DNA of 64,000 nucleotides from Anastatus disparis (lineage: Eukaryota > Arthropoda > Insecta > Hymenoptera > Eupelmidae), in the NCBI GenBank assembly GCA_017163975.1, contig JAFFSR010000004.1:3162001-3226000 (forward strand), given 5' to 3'. Under the pieces are notes generated by a model. It was not told the origin of the DNA. It ran no database searches and worked only from the letters and a program-made list of their open reading frames with translations. Made by a program: the position numbers and the translations under genes. This document shows positions 23,168-39,000 of this stretch, in pieces (within the stretch, counting starts at the first letter, position 1; each line of letters begins with the position of its first letter).

Positions 23168-26100
23168 GTTTGTAATTCATGAGTTTTAATATTTATTGTA
23201 AATTGATAAAAAGAAGATTTTTTCAAAAAGATTTTAAGGCGACTTTTGAGATGAGTTTAAGTATAATTTATCAGTTTACAAATTATGCTTTTAATTTATG
23301 AAATTTTTCAAATCCTTAAATTTCTCTCCTTTTTTTTTAATTCGTTCAAATGGTGAAAAATTTTGAAATCTTAAAAATTTTTGAAATATAAAACGTAATT
23401 TGTAAAATTTAGCCCAATCACCGTTAGTCGCCTCAAACGGACACGAAAATTTAAAAATAGATTTATAAAATTTACAGATTTCCAGTTATAACTCTACCAG
23501 TTGTTTATAGCACTGAATTTTTACTTATTATAAGTGAAAATGATGCAATTAAATTGAATTGATTTTACTGATTTATTTTTAAAGCTTAGAATTGACCTTT
23601 TTTTAATTTTTTTTTATATAAACTGTTTTTACATACAAATTATAAGATTATGAAAAAATTTATAATTACTGAATCTTTTTATCATTCTTAGAAGCAAATC
23701 TCCCCTTAGAACAAATTATATTTCTACTTTAATAGATCTGAAAATGAATTTGAAAAAAAATGTTAATCTGTACACCAATGATTTATTAAATAAAGAAAAA
23801 TATCAAAATAAATTTGATTCTCAAAGAATTGTATTTATTTCCTAAAAAAACTTACTGATTGTTTATTATAAAAAATTTAAATACATTGAAAATTCTAATT
23901 TTCATGCAATTAATTTCATTGAACGTTATTTCAATTTACCTTGCTAAAATTTACTCAATTTTCCTTGTTCGTAAATGAATAATTTAGAGAATCCATTCCG
24001 CAGACAGTACGCCAAATTAATCTAACCTTTAAAATTTCCATTGATCAAATTTTCCTCCAATGCATTGCTTAATTAAGCAATAACAAGCAATATACTCGTA
24101 CAATTTTCAGCAAATAGACAATAAACATTAAACCAATAACACATATTTCCAATAACAATAATCAAAATATCTCTTGGACTTTCTTTAATTCATTACCTAC
24201 TTATAATTCAATAGTTTCCGTAACCATACAAGCTTCGAAAATCAATTTGCAAATTTTTGGAATATCAAACCGCTGTTACACAAAAGAAAAAGAGCAGAAG
24301 GTACAAAAAAAACAGGAATACTGTTATATTAATAACCCTAAAGGCGAAGGAAGTAAGCAGAGGAATAGATCCTTTGAGATATTTTTTTTTCCTTCTTTCT
24401 TCTTTTTTTAGGGTGGGGTAAGCAGGGAAAATGCCGAGTTCAATTTTCCATGAATAAAAAGCAAAGCGCAAGTAGTAAAAGTCGTACTAATCTACAGAAG
24501 CGCATTGACTAGCGTAGGAGGAGGATAGGAAAGAAAAGCGTATATGTTGGTCGGTATTGATCAAAAAACTTTTGTCGAATGGACTTTTGCTTCTTTCTCA
24601 TTGCTCTTCGTGCTTAAGAGAGAGAAAGAAAAAGAGCGAGAGAAAGAAAGAAAAAGAGAAAAGGCATCCTATTCGACTTTTGGACCCTTTGAAAAAGGCT
24701 TCGAACGTTCGGTTGGTAAGCTATAAAGGAAAAAGAGAAGAGGAACCTCACGCTCTCTTCGCTCTGCTTCTCACAAACACGAACCACAATATCCACCTGA
24801 ATAAGAGAGCCAAGCGCATCCTTTCCGCTTGTTATGCGCGTATATATTTCTCTTTTTCTCAATCCTACTCTCTGTGTGAGTGTCTTTTTTTCTTCTTCTT
24901 CTTCTTTTATCTCTTGTTCTTTTTTTTATTTTTCCTTCTCCCTGTGTCTTTTTTTTTTGCTCGTTTCAAAGCAGAAACGGCTGATTCTTCCTGGCCGCAC
25001 ACTGATATGTATCACTTGACGCAAAATCTATCCTCTTTGTAAATATACTCATATTTGTATATTAGCTCAGGTCATTTTAGTATTGCTTTGGAATATTTCA
25101 ATCTTTTGACCTTTGAAATGATGAAACATGTGATTTCTAAAAGTATTAGAGTGGATTTTTGTATCATAAAAAAATTTTCATATTTGAAAGTTTCTAAAAT
25201 TTGTAAATTTTCTTGAATTACAATCAAGAAATTTTAAAGATATAAGTATAATTCTGAATTTATTTTTAATTAATAAATAGGAACAATTTTTTTTTAATTT
25301 GAAAGAAATTAAAATGGATTCCGAGCATCAATTTTACGCAGATCGTGCGCGCCGTAATCTTTTTACTTTGAGTTTTGACAATTAAAAATTGAATCTCTTA
25401 AAAAAATATTTATTTTTCAAAATGTTATTTATAAAATTAAAAAAAAATTATTGTGAATAATCGTAATAAAATATAATAATTAATGTTATAATAATTTAAT
25501 AATTAAAGTTTACAAATATTTCATTTTAAAAATCTATTCGATTTACATTCAATCTTAAATCACATATGATTTTAATTAAATTCATTTCATTTTGCATAAT
25601 CTGCGTTAAATTAAAAGTTTACTTTAGGCTTGATAATAACTGAGTCTACATAATTTATTTTTAAAAAATAATCAGAACCGCAATCGCTCATTTAAGGAGA
25701 TCATGACTATCTATGCAGGAAATTATGATTCAAGAATTTTAAGTTTAAGTCTTTATAGATTCAAATTTTTCAAGATTATTATTAAAAAAATATTTTGGTT
25801 TTTTTAAAGGTGAAGGTTAAATTAATCTTGCACTATTTTGCATTTTTAGTAATCTACTCGTCCGATAAAGGATGAATAATAAATAAATTTTTATATAGAG
25901 TATTCGCATGTAATACTGGATATATAATAGCGAGCAGTGATCGCTATTTGAAAATTGAAGAATTAAACATTTCTATAAAAATTTTATTGTTAACTGAACC
26001 GCTATTTTTATCAGAGGATCAAGTCTAATCCAAAAACTATTTTTAAAATCAGTTTTAACAATATAGTGCTTTGGTTTGGATTACGTAGAACTAAAATTTT

Positions 26101-29100
26101 ACATTTATCCACAACTTTTAGGACACTAACTAGTTTTTTTTTATAGTATGGTTTAGACATGATAAAAAATTGTCTATAAATCATTGATTTAAGAACAAGG
26201 CGTTTTCCTGTTATGAATTTTAATTTAATCTTTGCATGAAATTATTATGGACATCAAGTAATGTATACAAAAATTACAGATTACTTTACTAATTAGCTAC
26301 TTTATCGTGTCGAAAGATTTTTTGAGGATTGTATTAAACTAATTTTGATTTTTAAAGTTTCTTTGAAGGTTTAATGAAAAATATTATTATTTGAAGGAAA
26401 AAATAAATGTGACAATTTTTTACTTTTTTTTAATTTCTCAGGGAAAAATTTTATAGCTTTCACAGAGTCTAAAATACTTTTCATTTTCATAAATTAGTTT
26501 TAATTTTATCTTTAGCACGTATTTACTCCTTTGTAAGTTGTGTTTTATCTACTTCAAATTTATCATTTTATATTTTATTATATGTAGTGGTTTGAATAAA
26601 TATTAAAATTATTAATTCAAACGTATTTTTTATAAACAAAAATTGAAATAAAACTTATACAACATCAATTTATTCATGTACGATAATATTATCTGAAAAA
26701 ACTTTATTTAATAATTTCATTTTCCTTACAATTATCATTTTTAAATATTCCTTGTATAAGAGAAATTAACTTTTTCCTAACATGTAAAAAATTAATAAGC
26801 TCAAGTAATGATGTTTGAAAACATTATTAATTCCGTGTAATTTTAATCACATCAAAAGTCAAATGGATCTTAATTAATGCGGTGTTAAATAGAGAGTATA
26901 ATTATAGGTTTTACACGGAGTACATTGCGAACTTAGTATGTATATACCTATACAAAAGTAAAAGATAAAATAAGCAAGTCGATTAAATCATCCCCAGATC
27001 AAGCTAAATGCAAATGAAAATGTAATGTAGGGTTAGGAAACACACGCATTCAGGAATATCCAGATTTTTATCTATGTAAATTAGCGTAGAAGCTTCCCCA
27101 ACGGATTTCTTACTAAGCAAACCATCTGCCTTTTTTTCTCTCTTTATGTTGTTGTTCAGGCCAATGAATAATGTTTTGATCGATATTCTCTCTAAGTGTC
27201 ATCCTTCATTATGTCGCTGCACGTTCTATTTATACAAATCAAAAATTTACGACTGATGATTCTTTTTTCAAACGAAATTTTAGAAGAAAAAAATTACAAT
27301 TACTGTTGAGAGAATTCGAAAAAATTATGACACAGAGCGTCTGAATCGAATTTTTTAAATAATATTTTTTTTTAACGTCACTGTATTTATGTTATCATTA
27401 CGATGCTAATTAATGACGGAGGTTATTAGTGTTTGCGAACAAAGCACATGTATCATATATACAGTGGCGCTTGTATAAATTAGCCAAGAGCGGGATTCGA
27501 ACTCGAGTCCTCGAGATTATCAATCCATCGCTCTACCGAGTGAGCCACTGACTACCTCAACCAAATATTTGATTAATTAAATGTTTCTTTGAAATTCACA
27601 ATACATATTTAGATTCAATCAAATATTTATTAGAAGTGTATTTGACTAATCATTTTTTTTTCAGTGTAAGAATTTAAGTTTATGAATTAAGTTTAGTTTT
27701 TAACGTCTAACTAAATTTAGACGTCTTTCATTCGATCTAATTATAGAAAGTCTATTAATAATCCTGAAAAAGGTTCTAGAATTAATTTGTAATTCAAGTA
27801 TTAGATGAATGAAATCGATGAAAAAAATATTTTTACACTCTATTTTATATTCGAAAGAATCCATATGAAAATTTGACATCTAAATATAGCTATTAATTTA
27901 TATAAAAATAGGCTATGCTATTAAAACTTAATTAAATATTTCTAGTTATTTTTTTTCCACGGAAACAGATCCCCTTAATCTATAAAATTACATTTATTTA
28001 ATAACTAAATTTCGAGTTAAAAATGGCATACTACGTCAATAGTAATCGTTACCTGAAGCTTTATACTTACTTTTACTAACCTAATCCAAATCATTAACAT
28101 TAATGAGATTAAGATTGTTCTACATTTAGATATACCGATTCTATAAATATAAACTTTACTCGATAGTACTTGTAAGGCTACAAACTTCATTTAATCCATT
28201 TCAATCTAGTGTAGATAAATAGCAATATTTATTAATTTAAAGAATTGAAAAAGGTATACGTTTTTTTTTTAAAAGGTAAATTTGTTTAAGTTTTATTTTT
28301 TTTAAAGGACTTTTATTTTTAAAAAAGCATTATGATAATTTAAGAGTAAGGAGTATTAATAAATTATTGTTATTTTTAATGCAAATAAAAATTGAAATTA
28401 ATTATTCAAAATTATCTATATTAATTTTTTTATAATTTATATTTTTGAAAAAAAAATGACATGATTCAAATTATAATGCATTAGTCATAGACAGTAATAT
28501 TTAAAACGTTTTACTTCGAGAGATGATGATTTTTTTACAAGAGATATTTTGAAATAAGGTTCAGATTTTTAAGTACACGCCACCTAGCGTTGAAATCATC
28601 AATCACTGTTTATTAATTACAATTTTTTTTTTATTATGTTCCGATTGTTTATAATTTTTACAAGAAAGTATCTTCACATTATTGTACCTTTAATTACTGA
28701 TTGTGGCCCAGAATAACAAATTTTTGAATGAACTTAATTGATGGTATAAGCCTGAAAAAAATACAAAATTTAAAAAAAAACTCACCTGTTTGTAAATATT
28801 TAAATAAGTTTCCAATAAATTATTAAATCTTTCAAAATAAATCAAAAATAATAAATCCTATTCATGAAAATCATGGAGAATGCATATAATATTATTATTA
28901 TAATAATCGAAATAAATAGAACCAATTACCGAAACATAAGTATCAAATAGCATATTTCCAACCATTACACAAATTTCATCTTTACAATTAAGTTATAAAT
29001 CCCCAGCAGCATAAACGTAAAAGAAAAACCTCAAAAAATATCATCCCATGCACTTCTCGATTCATTAAACCATTCAACGATCCACAAATTTAGATATACA

Positions 29101-29987
29101 TAGAGTGACACCGCTATCACGACATCATCGATAATAAAATCGTCGCCTAAGGGAGAGTAAAATCATGTGGGCGTATATACACGTATAAGAGAAGAGCAAA
29201 AAGAAGATAGAATAAGGGAGGCGAAAAAAAGGGCAAAAGAGAAAAGAGAGACATATTACATTATATGGTTAAGGGAATGGACCAAACATCCAGTATATAA
29301 AGAGAAAAAGGGGGCTTGCTATGCTGTCCGCGTAATGGGCCTATTAGGCTGTCTCATTTAATAACAGCTACCCGAAAAAGCAACAAGCTCTTCTTTCCAC
29401 CCTCTTCTTTATTTTTTTTCTCTCTTTTGCTCTCTTACTGGTTATGTGTATGTATCTCTAGGGTTGGATCTTTAACGGATGGTATATCAGATATGTATGT
29501 GTAAGTCCATGTGAGCTTTTTCGGCTGTTGGGATTATATTTTTACTAGGTGGAAATGTATATATGTGTATATGTTGAGAGGAAAGAAAAAAGTGACGAGT
29601 GATGCGGTGCAAGAGATTATCGCTTTGGTAGCATGTGGGATTCGGTTTAAGTAAAGTTTAAGGGTGAATGGAGTTTATTAATGGCATAAGAATAATGGCT
29701 TGAAAAAAAAATACATTTCTTTAGATGTGAGCAAAATCACGCTTATAATGGTATTATTTTTGAAGTGTCGGTAAGTAAATATGAAAAATGTGATGTTTAC
29801 ATATTAAGCCGAGTATTAAGCATTTAAATAAAGATTTATTTAAAGGAATTTTTTAGAAATATAGAATCAAATAATATAATGAAGTATAACTGCTATCTTT
29901 TTACATTTTTGCAACTATTTAAATTCAAGTATTTCAATAATTTATAGCATAACTAATAAGCCATGCACTTGCTTAAATAATCCAAAA

Positions 29988-30036
<49 letters not shown>

Positions 30037-33000
30037 AATTATATATTTACATTAAATTGATGTAAATAAATACTTTATAAAGGATATTAAAAGTACTTTT
30101 TTTTAAAATATTTTTTTATTATTTTTTTTATTATAGTTAATAATACATATTTTCATACACATTTATTTTGTTATTAATATCTATAAATATTTTGCTAACA
30201 AATATGAAAAAAAACTAATTATAAAAAATTAAAAATTCTCATGATTCCAAACAATATCTGTATAATTTAGCTGCAGCCATTAACTTAAATATCATGAATG
30301 TACAGAACAAAAGCATCATCGAACCAAGCAAATCTCTTTCTCTCTTTATCCTCGAAACGAAATCTAAGAGCCCTTATAGTTGAACTGTAAAAAGAGCGTA
30401 TACATATACACACGCGCTTTTATAAACAGTGTGTAGGGGTACATAAGGAGAAAGGGGCCAGAGAGAGAGAGTTTCAAGAATGATTTTATCAGATTTACTA
30501 AAGGGCACGCTTTATATGTATATATGTGTATCCTTATGGCACGCTTCAGGTTGCTTGTTTTCCAAGCGCTTACCATTTGATTAAGTCCCCAAATGGCTTG
30601 TTCAAAAAGTTTAGTATTTTTTTTTTCTTCTCCTTTTGCCACGCGCCACGATTACCGTCATCATCTCTCTCTTGAAGAGCTAAGAAGTATGACACGAGTA
30701 ATTTTTTCTTTTTGTGTATGGGTACGCGTGTGTGTGTACGTATACTCGAGTGTTTGTTTAATGGGATTTATTGATTATGGCTTATTTTTCATGGTAGAGT
30801 GTATGTATGCATAGGCAAGGTATTGATTTAAGGTGTTGAATTTCTTTGATAATTTAGTGTGTTTCAATACTGATACTTTTATTTCTTACGTTTTCAGATA
30901 ATTCAATTGAATTTTTTTAATGAGCTTAGAGGAAATTTAAAACATCAAAATTTTATTAATAGAAGTACGTTAATTATGACGATTTTTAGGTTTCTTATTT
31001 TTCATTTAATATCACGATAATGAAATATTAAAAACATTATTTTATTATATGAAAATCAATTTTTTTTTTAAATATTTATTTTAGTTAAATTTTTGTTTTA
31101 TTTTTTTTCAAAATTTTAAACATTATTTAAGAATACAAGTTTTTTTTATATCTTTTAAGATCAAAGTTCAACTATTTTAACATAATTCAATCTTAAATAT
31201 TTATATATCATTTGGATTGCAATAACAAAAAATATATAAAAATTTTTCGTTATTGTTTGAATGATTATATATTTAGAAAAATTTAAAATGGCATATAAAT
31301 GTATAAACCTACTCTATACTAAAATGGTTATAATTTCCCAAGACATTTTACTATTAAAAAATGAAGAAGGTAAACTCACGCACCCAGAGCAATTTGTAAT
31401 TCAGGAAAGCAAAAGCCTTAGCTTCTATTCTCAATATAACGAAAGCTCCTTTCATCGTTTTATACAAGCCGATATATGTATAGATAAGATCTTTGTCTGT
31501 TGATGATGGCGTACTTCTCTCTCTTTATCAATAATAAATTGGCTATTGGAAAGGAGAACTTAGCATATAACTTCCTAATATATTCAAGACGCTAGAATCT
31601 CCTATGGGGAATCTCCTTTTTTTAAAGAGCAAAAAGAGAGACGGAGAGAGATTGCCTTTAACCGGTCGATCGATCTATTATGTACATCTTTGCCTAATTG
31701 ATTCTTGCTTCTTTCTTCTTTTTTTTTCGATTCTATTGTGTATTACTATATTCATCGAAAGCTTTTACGATATGATGAATTAAAATAATTCCAATAGTTT
31801 ATTTAAAAAGAGAAAAGTTTTAAGTGTTTTACATTTTAAAGTGATAATAATTATTAGAAAAATGTTAAATTATTTAAGGTTGACTGAATTGTTGTATGTA
31901 GAAGCATTTAAAAATTCGTATAGGCACATAAGTTGAAATATTTTAAATGAAAAAATTAATTTTAGCAGAAATTTTCTATAAAAATAACAGAATTTATTTT
32001 ATTTTGTTCTTTTTTTTTAATTTGCACTGAAAAATATATTTTAGTGAAAGCTCTTGTTTTCGTTGGTAATATATAAGTTAAATTGCATAAAGATATTCGT
32101 ACAATAATTAATATTTCTATGCAATTTAGGAAAAAATTTCTTATTTAAATTATAATTTTTATTTTAAAAATTAAAGTTTTAAAATGTTTGATTAAGTAAC
32201 TGTTTTAAAATTTATTTGAAACCGTGATTAAACTTTTTTTGTTAATTAGCGCAAAAAAAATATACAGCAATTATAGTAAAAAAATTTAACATTATATAAA
32301 TGTTGCAATAAACTCGAATAATATTCACAGAATTTTATACTGATAAAACAAGTTAGTTTAATGACATAAAAACATCGAGCTTGAATGAATATTGCGTAAG
32401 AAAACCATAGTATATTGAGGTAAAATTTGCAACTACTCTCAGTGTTTACGATTTACGTTCAATCGGCATAAGTTACGTGTTTTTACGATTATTCTAATCG
32501 TGAGCTTTACGCGGATAACACAGATGTTTCTCTTTGTTTAAATATTAGTCAATGAACTATTTATAGTGTAAATGAGTGATTTTGAATACGTAAAGTTTAA
32601 ATATTAGACAATATCTCAAGTGTGTGTGAATTATATTAAATAATAATAAAAATATTATTCAGTAAATCAAATTAAATATTTAATAAATTTTATGAAATTT
32701 TTTAACTTTTCATTAAAACTTGCATACTATAATATGCATAAAGTAATCTGATTTAACTTTGCACAAAAATATCGATTTTAATGAACAAACATTATCTTAA
32801 TGTTTGAAATAAAATTACTCATTTTATTTTTTAAATTATTAACTATAAAAAGTAACGCATTTAAAACTCTAAACATATCTTGTGCAACTATATACCGTTG
32901 AACTAAGCCGATAATCCAGAACAAACTGAAAATAATTTTTCACGGACGATTGGAATAATTGATCATTATTCGTGTTCAAATACCTTAGCTAATTTGCCTC

Positions 33001-36000
33001 ATTGTCTCAACACCATTTGCCCTTTCTTACGCGCAGTCCTTACAGTAAAAACTAAAAACTAACATAAAGGTTATGCGCGTTCCGGATTTTCGTAACAATT
33101 CGTAAAAACGTTCCAGCCCTTACGCTTGTGGTGAGACAAATAAAGCGAGCAGTCGAGAAGAATAAATAGCTTTGAGCTTACATTAATTCTTGTGACATAC
33201 CACCTTTTTTTTAAAGAAAAAAGAAGAAGAGAATTCCTTTTTTTTACGTTACACACGCGCAAAATTCTCTTAACGGATCATTTCTTTAAAGAGAGACCAC
33301 TTAACATCAACAAGAAAACGCTTTTCTCAGCTTTCTTTTTTCATCTCTCTCTCTCTCTTTCTTTAATGTTTCTTGATGGGTAATCTGGATATAGCTCCTT
33401 TAGCAAATGGCGCATAAGCAGATCGACGCTCAACGACTTTACTTTTGGGTATATGTATATACATTCACAGTAAAGGGAAGGGAGAAAAGAAAAGATATTG
33501 TATTATAAGGTGGATACTTTTTCAGTATTATAGGCTTTCTTAGATCTTTATCTCTTTTTTCGGGAGATGTGTTTCTTATGTTTTTATCTTATAGGCGTTT
33601 TTCGTGAAAAAAAACACTTTGCAAGTTTTAAGAGGAGAGTGTTGAAATTCGAGACTTTTTTTAAAAAATGCTTTTAAGATTTTAGGCTGAATATTTGCAT
33701 TACTTTTCTTTGAATAAGTAAAAACGTTAAATATTTTTTGGGTAAGAGAAAAGATGGGGTAGAGGTACATTTTTTGAAATTAGTTGAACGTTAAGTAATT
33801 TAGCGTTAACGTTAAGTATGGCATAAATTCATAGCTGGAAAATAATTAAAAAACCAATTATTTAATAACACTTACATTATAAAATTACAATAAGTTATAA
33901 TAAATATTTAAAAGTACATTTATTTTGTTGTTATGCAAATAGTTAATCTTATTTAGTTTGAAAATTGACAGAATAGCTCTAAAAGGTAATTTTATTTTGA
34001 AAAATTATTGAGATTTTTTCACATTAATAGCCAATGGACAAATAAATAATATTAATTAATTAAATTTGGTATGTACCACTGAAACTCCGTGCTGAATTTC
34101 AAATTGCTAATGACATTAAAATCTGAATAATATTTATTAAAATGAAGAAAAATATCATGAAAGTACGCAAATCATATAAAATATAAATTATAAAATAATG
34201 CTTTCAAAAATTTGGAAAAAATGTATATTTAGAATATATGCGTGTGGTACGTATATAGAATTAAAAATATAAATTTTTTTTATGACTGAAATTATTAAGA
34301 AAAGAATTTTTAATAATGAAATAAGTAAAACATGTAAAACATATATATCATGTATAGTTTTTATAAAAAAAAATTCTGCAAACATTTTTACAATTATTCT
34401 TAATATCTTTCAATACTTTCGCTACATATAAAAGAATTCTTTTATTTAAAATATATAAAAAATATTCTATATGAGAGAAAAAAAGAGAACAGCTGGGAAT
34501 CTTTACAATTTTTATCACAATTATTTCTATACCTGTGACATATCCACCCTTCCATGTATAACCTCATGTAAAACTCGCATATTACATCCTTTAATCAAGA
34601 AAGAAAAAAAAAGAAGAAAAAAGGTAAAAAGTAAAAGAAAAACACGCGTAAAAATCATCATTGACGTTGCCACCTCTCATTCAACTTAACGTAATTAACA
34701 ACCCTGTCGAACAAAAAAAAAAAGAAATAGCAAGAAAAAAACAATAAACAATATCAACGTATAATTCCTAACCAGACCATTTTCATGTCGATTTCTGTTG
34801 ACTCTAACTTTTTTTTTCTTATTAACCGAGATACTCCAAATGCTCATAAACGCCAATGAAGAAAAAAAAAAACGTTTTCACTAATACCAATGAGAGTGAA
34901 CATTTTCACTTATTTGTAGATAGGATACGTTATGCATATATCTATATACAGTATCTACTCGTTAATTACAGTCCCGACGATGAATGATTCGTTAATTAGG
35001 CTCGTAACGTTCTGTACCTCTTGATTTTCTCTCTCTCATTCTCTTTGGATCTCATTGGGAGCTTTGAAAAGGAAACGTGGGGATGCGATAAAGGCAAGCC
35101 GTTGTATCCTATCGCTCATTTTGTACTGTGCATCTATATATACCTATCCAAAGTTTAGCAAAAGTAAAAGGAGGGATATATTGAAATTGTAACAGCTAAA
35201 AAGAGAGGGTTTCAAGTCAGAGATGTGCTGACGGATGTTACGCTCTGTCTTTACTTTATTAAGCGTGTGTTAGTAAAGATTTCAGCTTTTCTTTTTTTCT
35301 TTTTATTGCGCTCAAGGGTATTTTTTCCAAAAGGGTGTGATGTGTAAAAAGTTTGTGAAAAATTTTACAATTGTTTATGAGATTGAATGAAATTTTTTTT
35401 TTGAGTAAGGAATTAGAAATTTGTTGTTTAAGTTTTGAAAAATTAATTGCATTCATATGCAAAAGGACAAATTAATAATTACGTAATTTTATATGTATAG
35501 AAATAATAAGTATCATATGAGGTCTCAGTGGCTCAGTCGGTAGAGTAATGGATTCATAATCTCGAGGATCCGAGTTCGAATCCCGTTCTCGACCGATTGA
35601 TACAAGCACCACTGTACGTTACAAGTGCTTTGTTCACGAACACACTGATGACCTCCGTCGCTAATTACCATCACAATAATAGTATAAATAAGGCGACGAC
35701 AAATAAAATAAACAAAAAAATAAATAAATGTGATATACGTACAAATATTTTTAGATAATCTGTAAAATATTTTTACTTTTATAACAATTAACGAGAAATT
35801 AATTTTTTATTAATCTCTTTTATTCAATATACTAAAATTATTACAAAAAAGAATATTAAGAGATTTTTTTAAGCAATTTAAATTGAATATTCTATATAAG
35901 ATAGATAAAAAAAAGTTTATATTAATCAACTAACTCTAATAATTAAAACATAATTTTTAATTAAGAAAAAATGAAAATTTTTAAAATTAATTAAAAATAA

Positions 36001-39000
36001 ATTTATTATTAAAAATAATTAATAAATCAAAATCGCCTTTTCATTCTAATATTCAAAATTAACGTGAAGCAAATTTATAATATATTTAAAAATTCAAACA
36101 ATAATTTATCATAAAAATTATAAAATAATTAAAAAGTTTAAATAATTAATTTTGCAAAAGATGAATTTTTGAAACTTCCACATCTAAAATGAATGATTAT
36201 CGTACCAACGAGCTACTGACAATTGTCTATAAAATGGATGACACAACTTTTTCCCGAAATCAATAAAATTTAGCACTTAATAAAAATAATTTGGAAAATA
36301 AAACAAAAAATCTTTAAAAAGAAAGAAATCTATAGGATGAACTAATATCCACTGGTGTTGCAATTTTTCAAAAATTAATTTGTTCCTTATAAGATTGAAC
36401 TTTTGACTTGAACTTGTTGAAATGAAACGTTTTACAAAGGTTTATTGAAATAGAATTTTTATAAGGGTTTACCGAGATAGCTTATTTTACAAGGGTTCAC
36501 TTGATGTTTCTCTGCTCAGATAACAATATAGTTAATAGTTACGAAATAAAACTAAAAAAAGTATTGTTACGTATAAAGAGTGCAATTAAGGGAATATAAT
36601 ATTTCTATGAACATAAATTGAAATTAAAAATAAAGCCGTACAGCAAGTAGTTCAGGCAAGAGAAAGAAAAGTGCATGAGAAGCAAGTAATCCGGCGTGCT
36701 CAAGCTATACTAGAATAGCGAAGCCAATCAGCGGATTTACCAAGACTCAGTTATATTAAAGCCAATAAGGCAATAACTTATTGTTGGGTCATTGCAATGA
36801 CACTTTCAAAATAGCTGACATATGTCCACGACATAATAATTATCTTTCATTTTATTTTTAATCGATTAATGATTATTTACGTTGACAATATAATACTTTT
36901 ATTTTTTATCGTGAAGATTTGTAAGTTATGTAATGATCTTTTAAGGATTATTTAAAAATAATACAATTAAATTTAACATATTTTATCTATTGGTATATAT
37001 TCAAAAATTTCTTTTAGCGAATCAAAAAAATAAATGAGTAGTACATTTAAAAATTTATTACAAATAATATTTTGTTTGTTTTATGATTGCCTTAAAACAA
37101 CCTTTGTTTCCAGAAATTACTTTTATTTTCAAATTGAAATCCACTACAATCCAATTAAAGGATTTCGAATATTTTAAATTTCTTTATTTTTAACAAAATC
37201 ACTCAGTCTACTTATTTCAAATGTTATTTTTTTATCGTACATGCGTCACATAATTAAAGTCAGCGTATTACATCGTGTACAGCCGCAATTTAATAATTTA
37301 AGAAGTTAAAAAGTTTTAAAATATAATCATAATTTTTTTCATTATAAAAGCATTGTCAGACATTTAAAAAATGTTCATTTTGTAAAAAATCAATTTATGA
37401 AAAAAAAAAATATTTTAAAATAATGTTGATATCTTAGAAAATTTTATTTATCTCAACTCATCCCAAAGATCACTTATTTTAACGTAAATATTGCTTCTTT
37501 CTTTATAATGAAATTTATATATACATCCCTAGACTTATTTTTACCCTAAGGCTTCAATTATACACTGACAACACTGGTAGTAAGTAAAAAAACCACCGAG
37601 CAAGCAATCGACCACTTTCTAAAGCAAGTAAAGTAAAGCAAAAAAAGATACATATAGTCTACATCTATCTTTCTCTTTAAATATATATATAACTATTCAA
37701 CGTAACTATATGCAAATATACAACAAAAGGTATCAAGTTGCTGCAGCGTTTTGGAAAACGCGCTGCTGCCGTTGTGCGCGGACTTTTGTTAACGTACACA
37801 CATATATACATACTTATTTGTGTCTATGTATAAATGTGCACACACACACACACTTACATGATATCATATATAGTAAGAGAGTTAGGAACATTATACTGAA
37901 TTTATAGGATGTACAATGTGTGGTATATGTTGTTCTAAGATATTTAAATCTTTAGAAATTTATTCATTTTCTAAATATAATTTTAACTTAAAAAAAGATA
38001 ATTTTTCTAACAATATAAATATATAAAACAAAGCATGACTTATTAGAAAGATTGATAATTTAATATTTTATTTTATTTTATTGTAGACTAAAAAATTTAA
38101 GAATATTTTTAAAAAATATTTCTTTATATCTATTTTTTTAAAATATTCAATTATAAAGTGTTAAACTTCAAACACTTTATGGAAATATGAAAATTGATCC
38201 TAACAAGATTAAGTAACTTTGTTGTCTTCAGTGGTCTTTAACTTCATAAACTTCAACTTTAGTAATCAATACAGGCATATGAACACATTAATTATTAAAA
38301 AATAATACAGTTAAATTTTTTTTCTTTATACAATTTATTAAAAAAATAATATATAAAATATCATATTAAAAAAAATCCCATTTATAATTATGAAACGATT
38401 GAAAAAAGAATAAGATAATAGAGGCTCCCTGGTAGAAAATTAATCCATAATTGGTAAAAAACCTGTTAAAAATGTTTAACTTAACTGATTTTTAGCTACT
38501 TTCTAGTTAAATTTCTAGTAAAATTGTTTAATAATTTAAAATACAATAAAAAAATTTTGTTCAATTTAATCATATTTTTATTTGTCGATGATCATTCAAT
38601 TCTTAAAAAAAACCTTTAAAACCAACGTTGAAGTATACGCAATAATTTGAAAAATTCACTAAAATTCTTACGATTAGAACGTACTAATAATAAATTACAG
38701 GTATTTTCGTTAGATAATAAAATATCATTGAAATTACAAATATAATAATTAATTATAAACATTTTTTATAAAAATTATTTAAGAACAACAAAAAATATTT
38801 TGTCCTTTCTTGCCAACCTTGATGGGTATATTAAAAATCTTTTTTTTTTTAATTTTATTTAACGTCGCTGTATTTATGCTATCATTGCGATTAATTAGCG
38901 ACGGAGGTCGTTTCAGTATGTTTGTGAACAATGCACTTGAAACGAACAGTGGTGCTTGTATCATTCGGCCGAGAGCGCGATTCGAACTCGGATCCTCTGG

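Noticed and set aside
24557..25042. 161-codon frame as a gene
   Set aside because: Low-complexity GA and CT belts create it; frames on the other strand are equally long.
2640..28590. Similarity of CGCCATCTAGC (2641) and CGCCACCTAGC (28578) as a dispersed repeat
   Set aside because: The match does not extend beyond about 11 bases, which is expected by chance in 64 kb.
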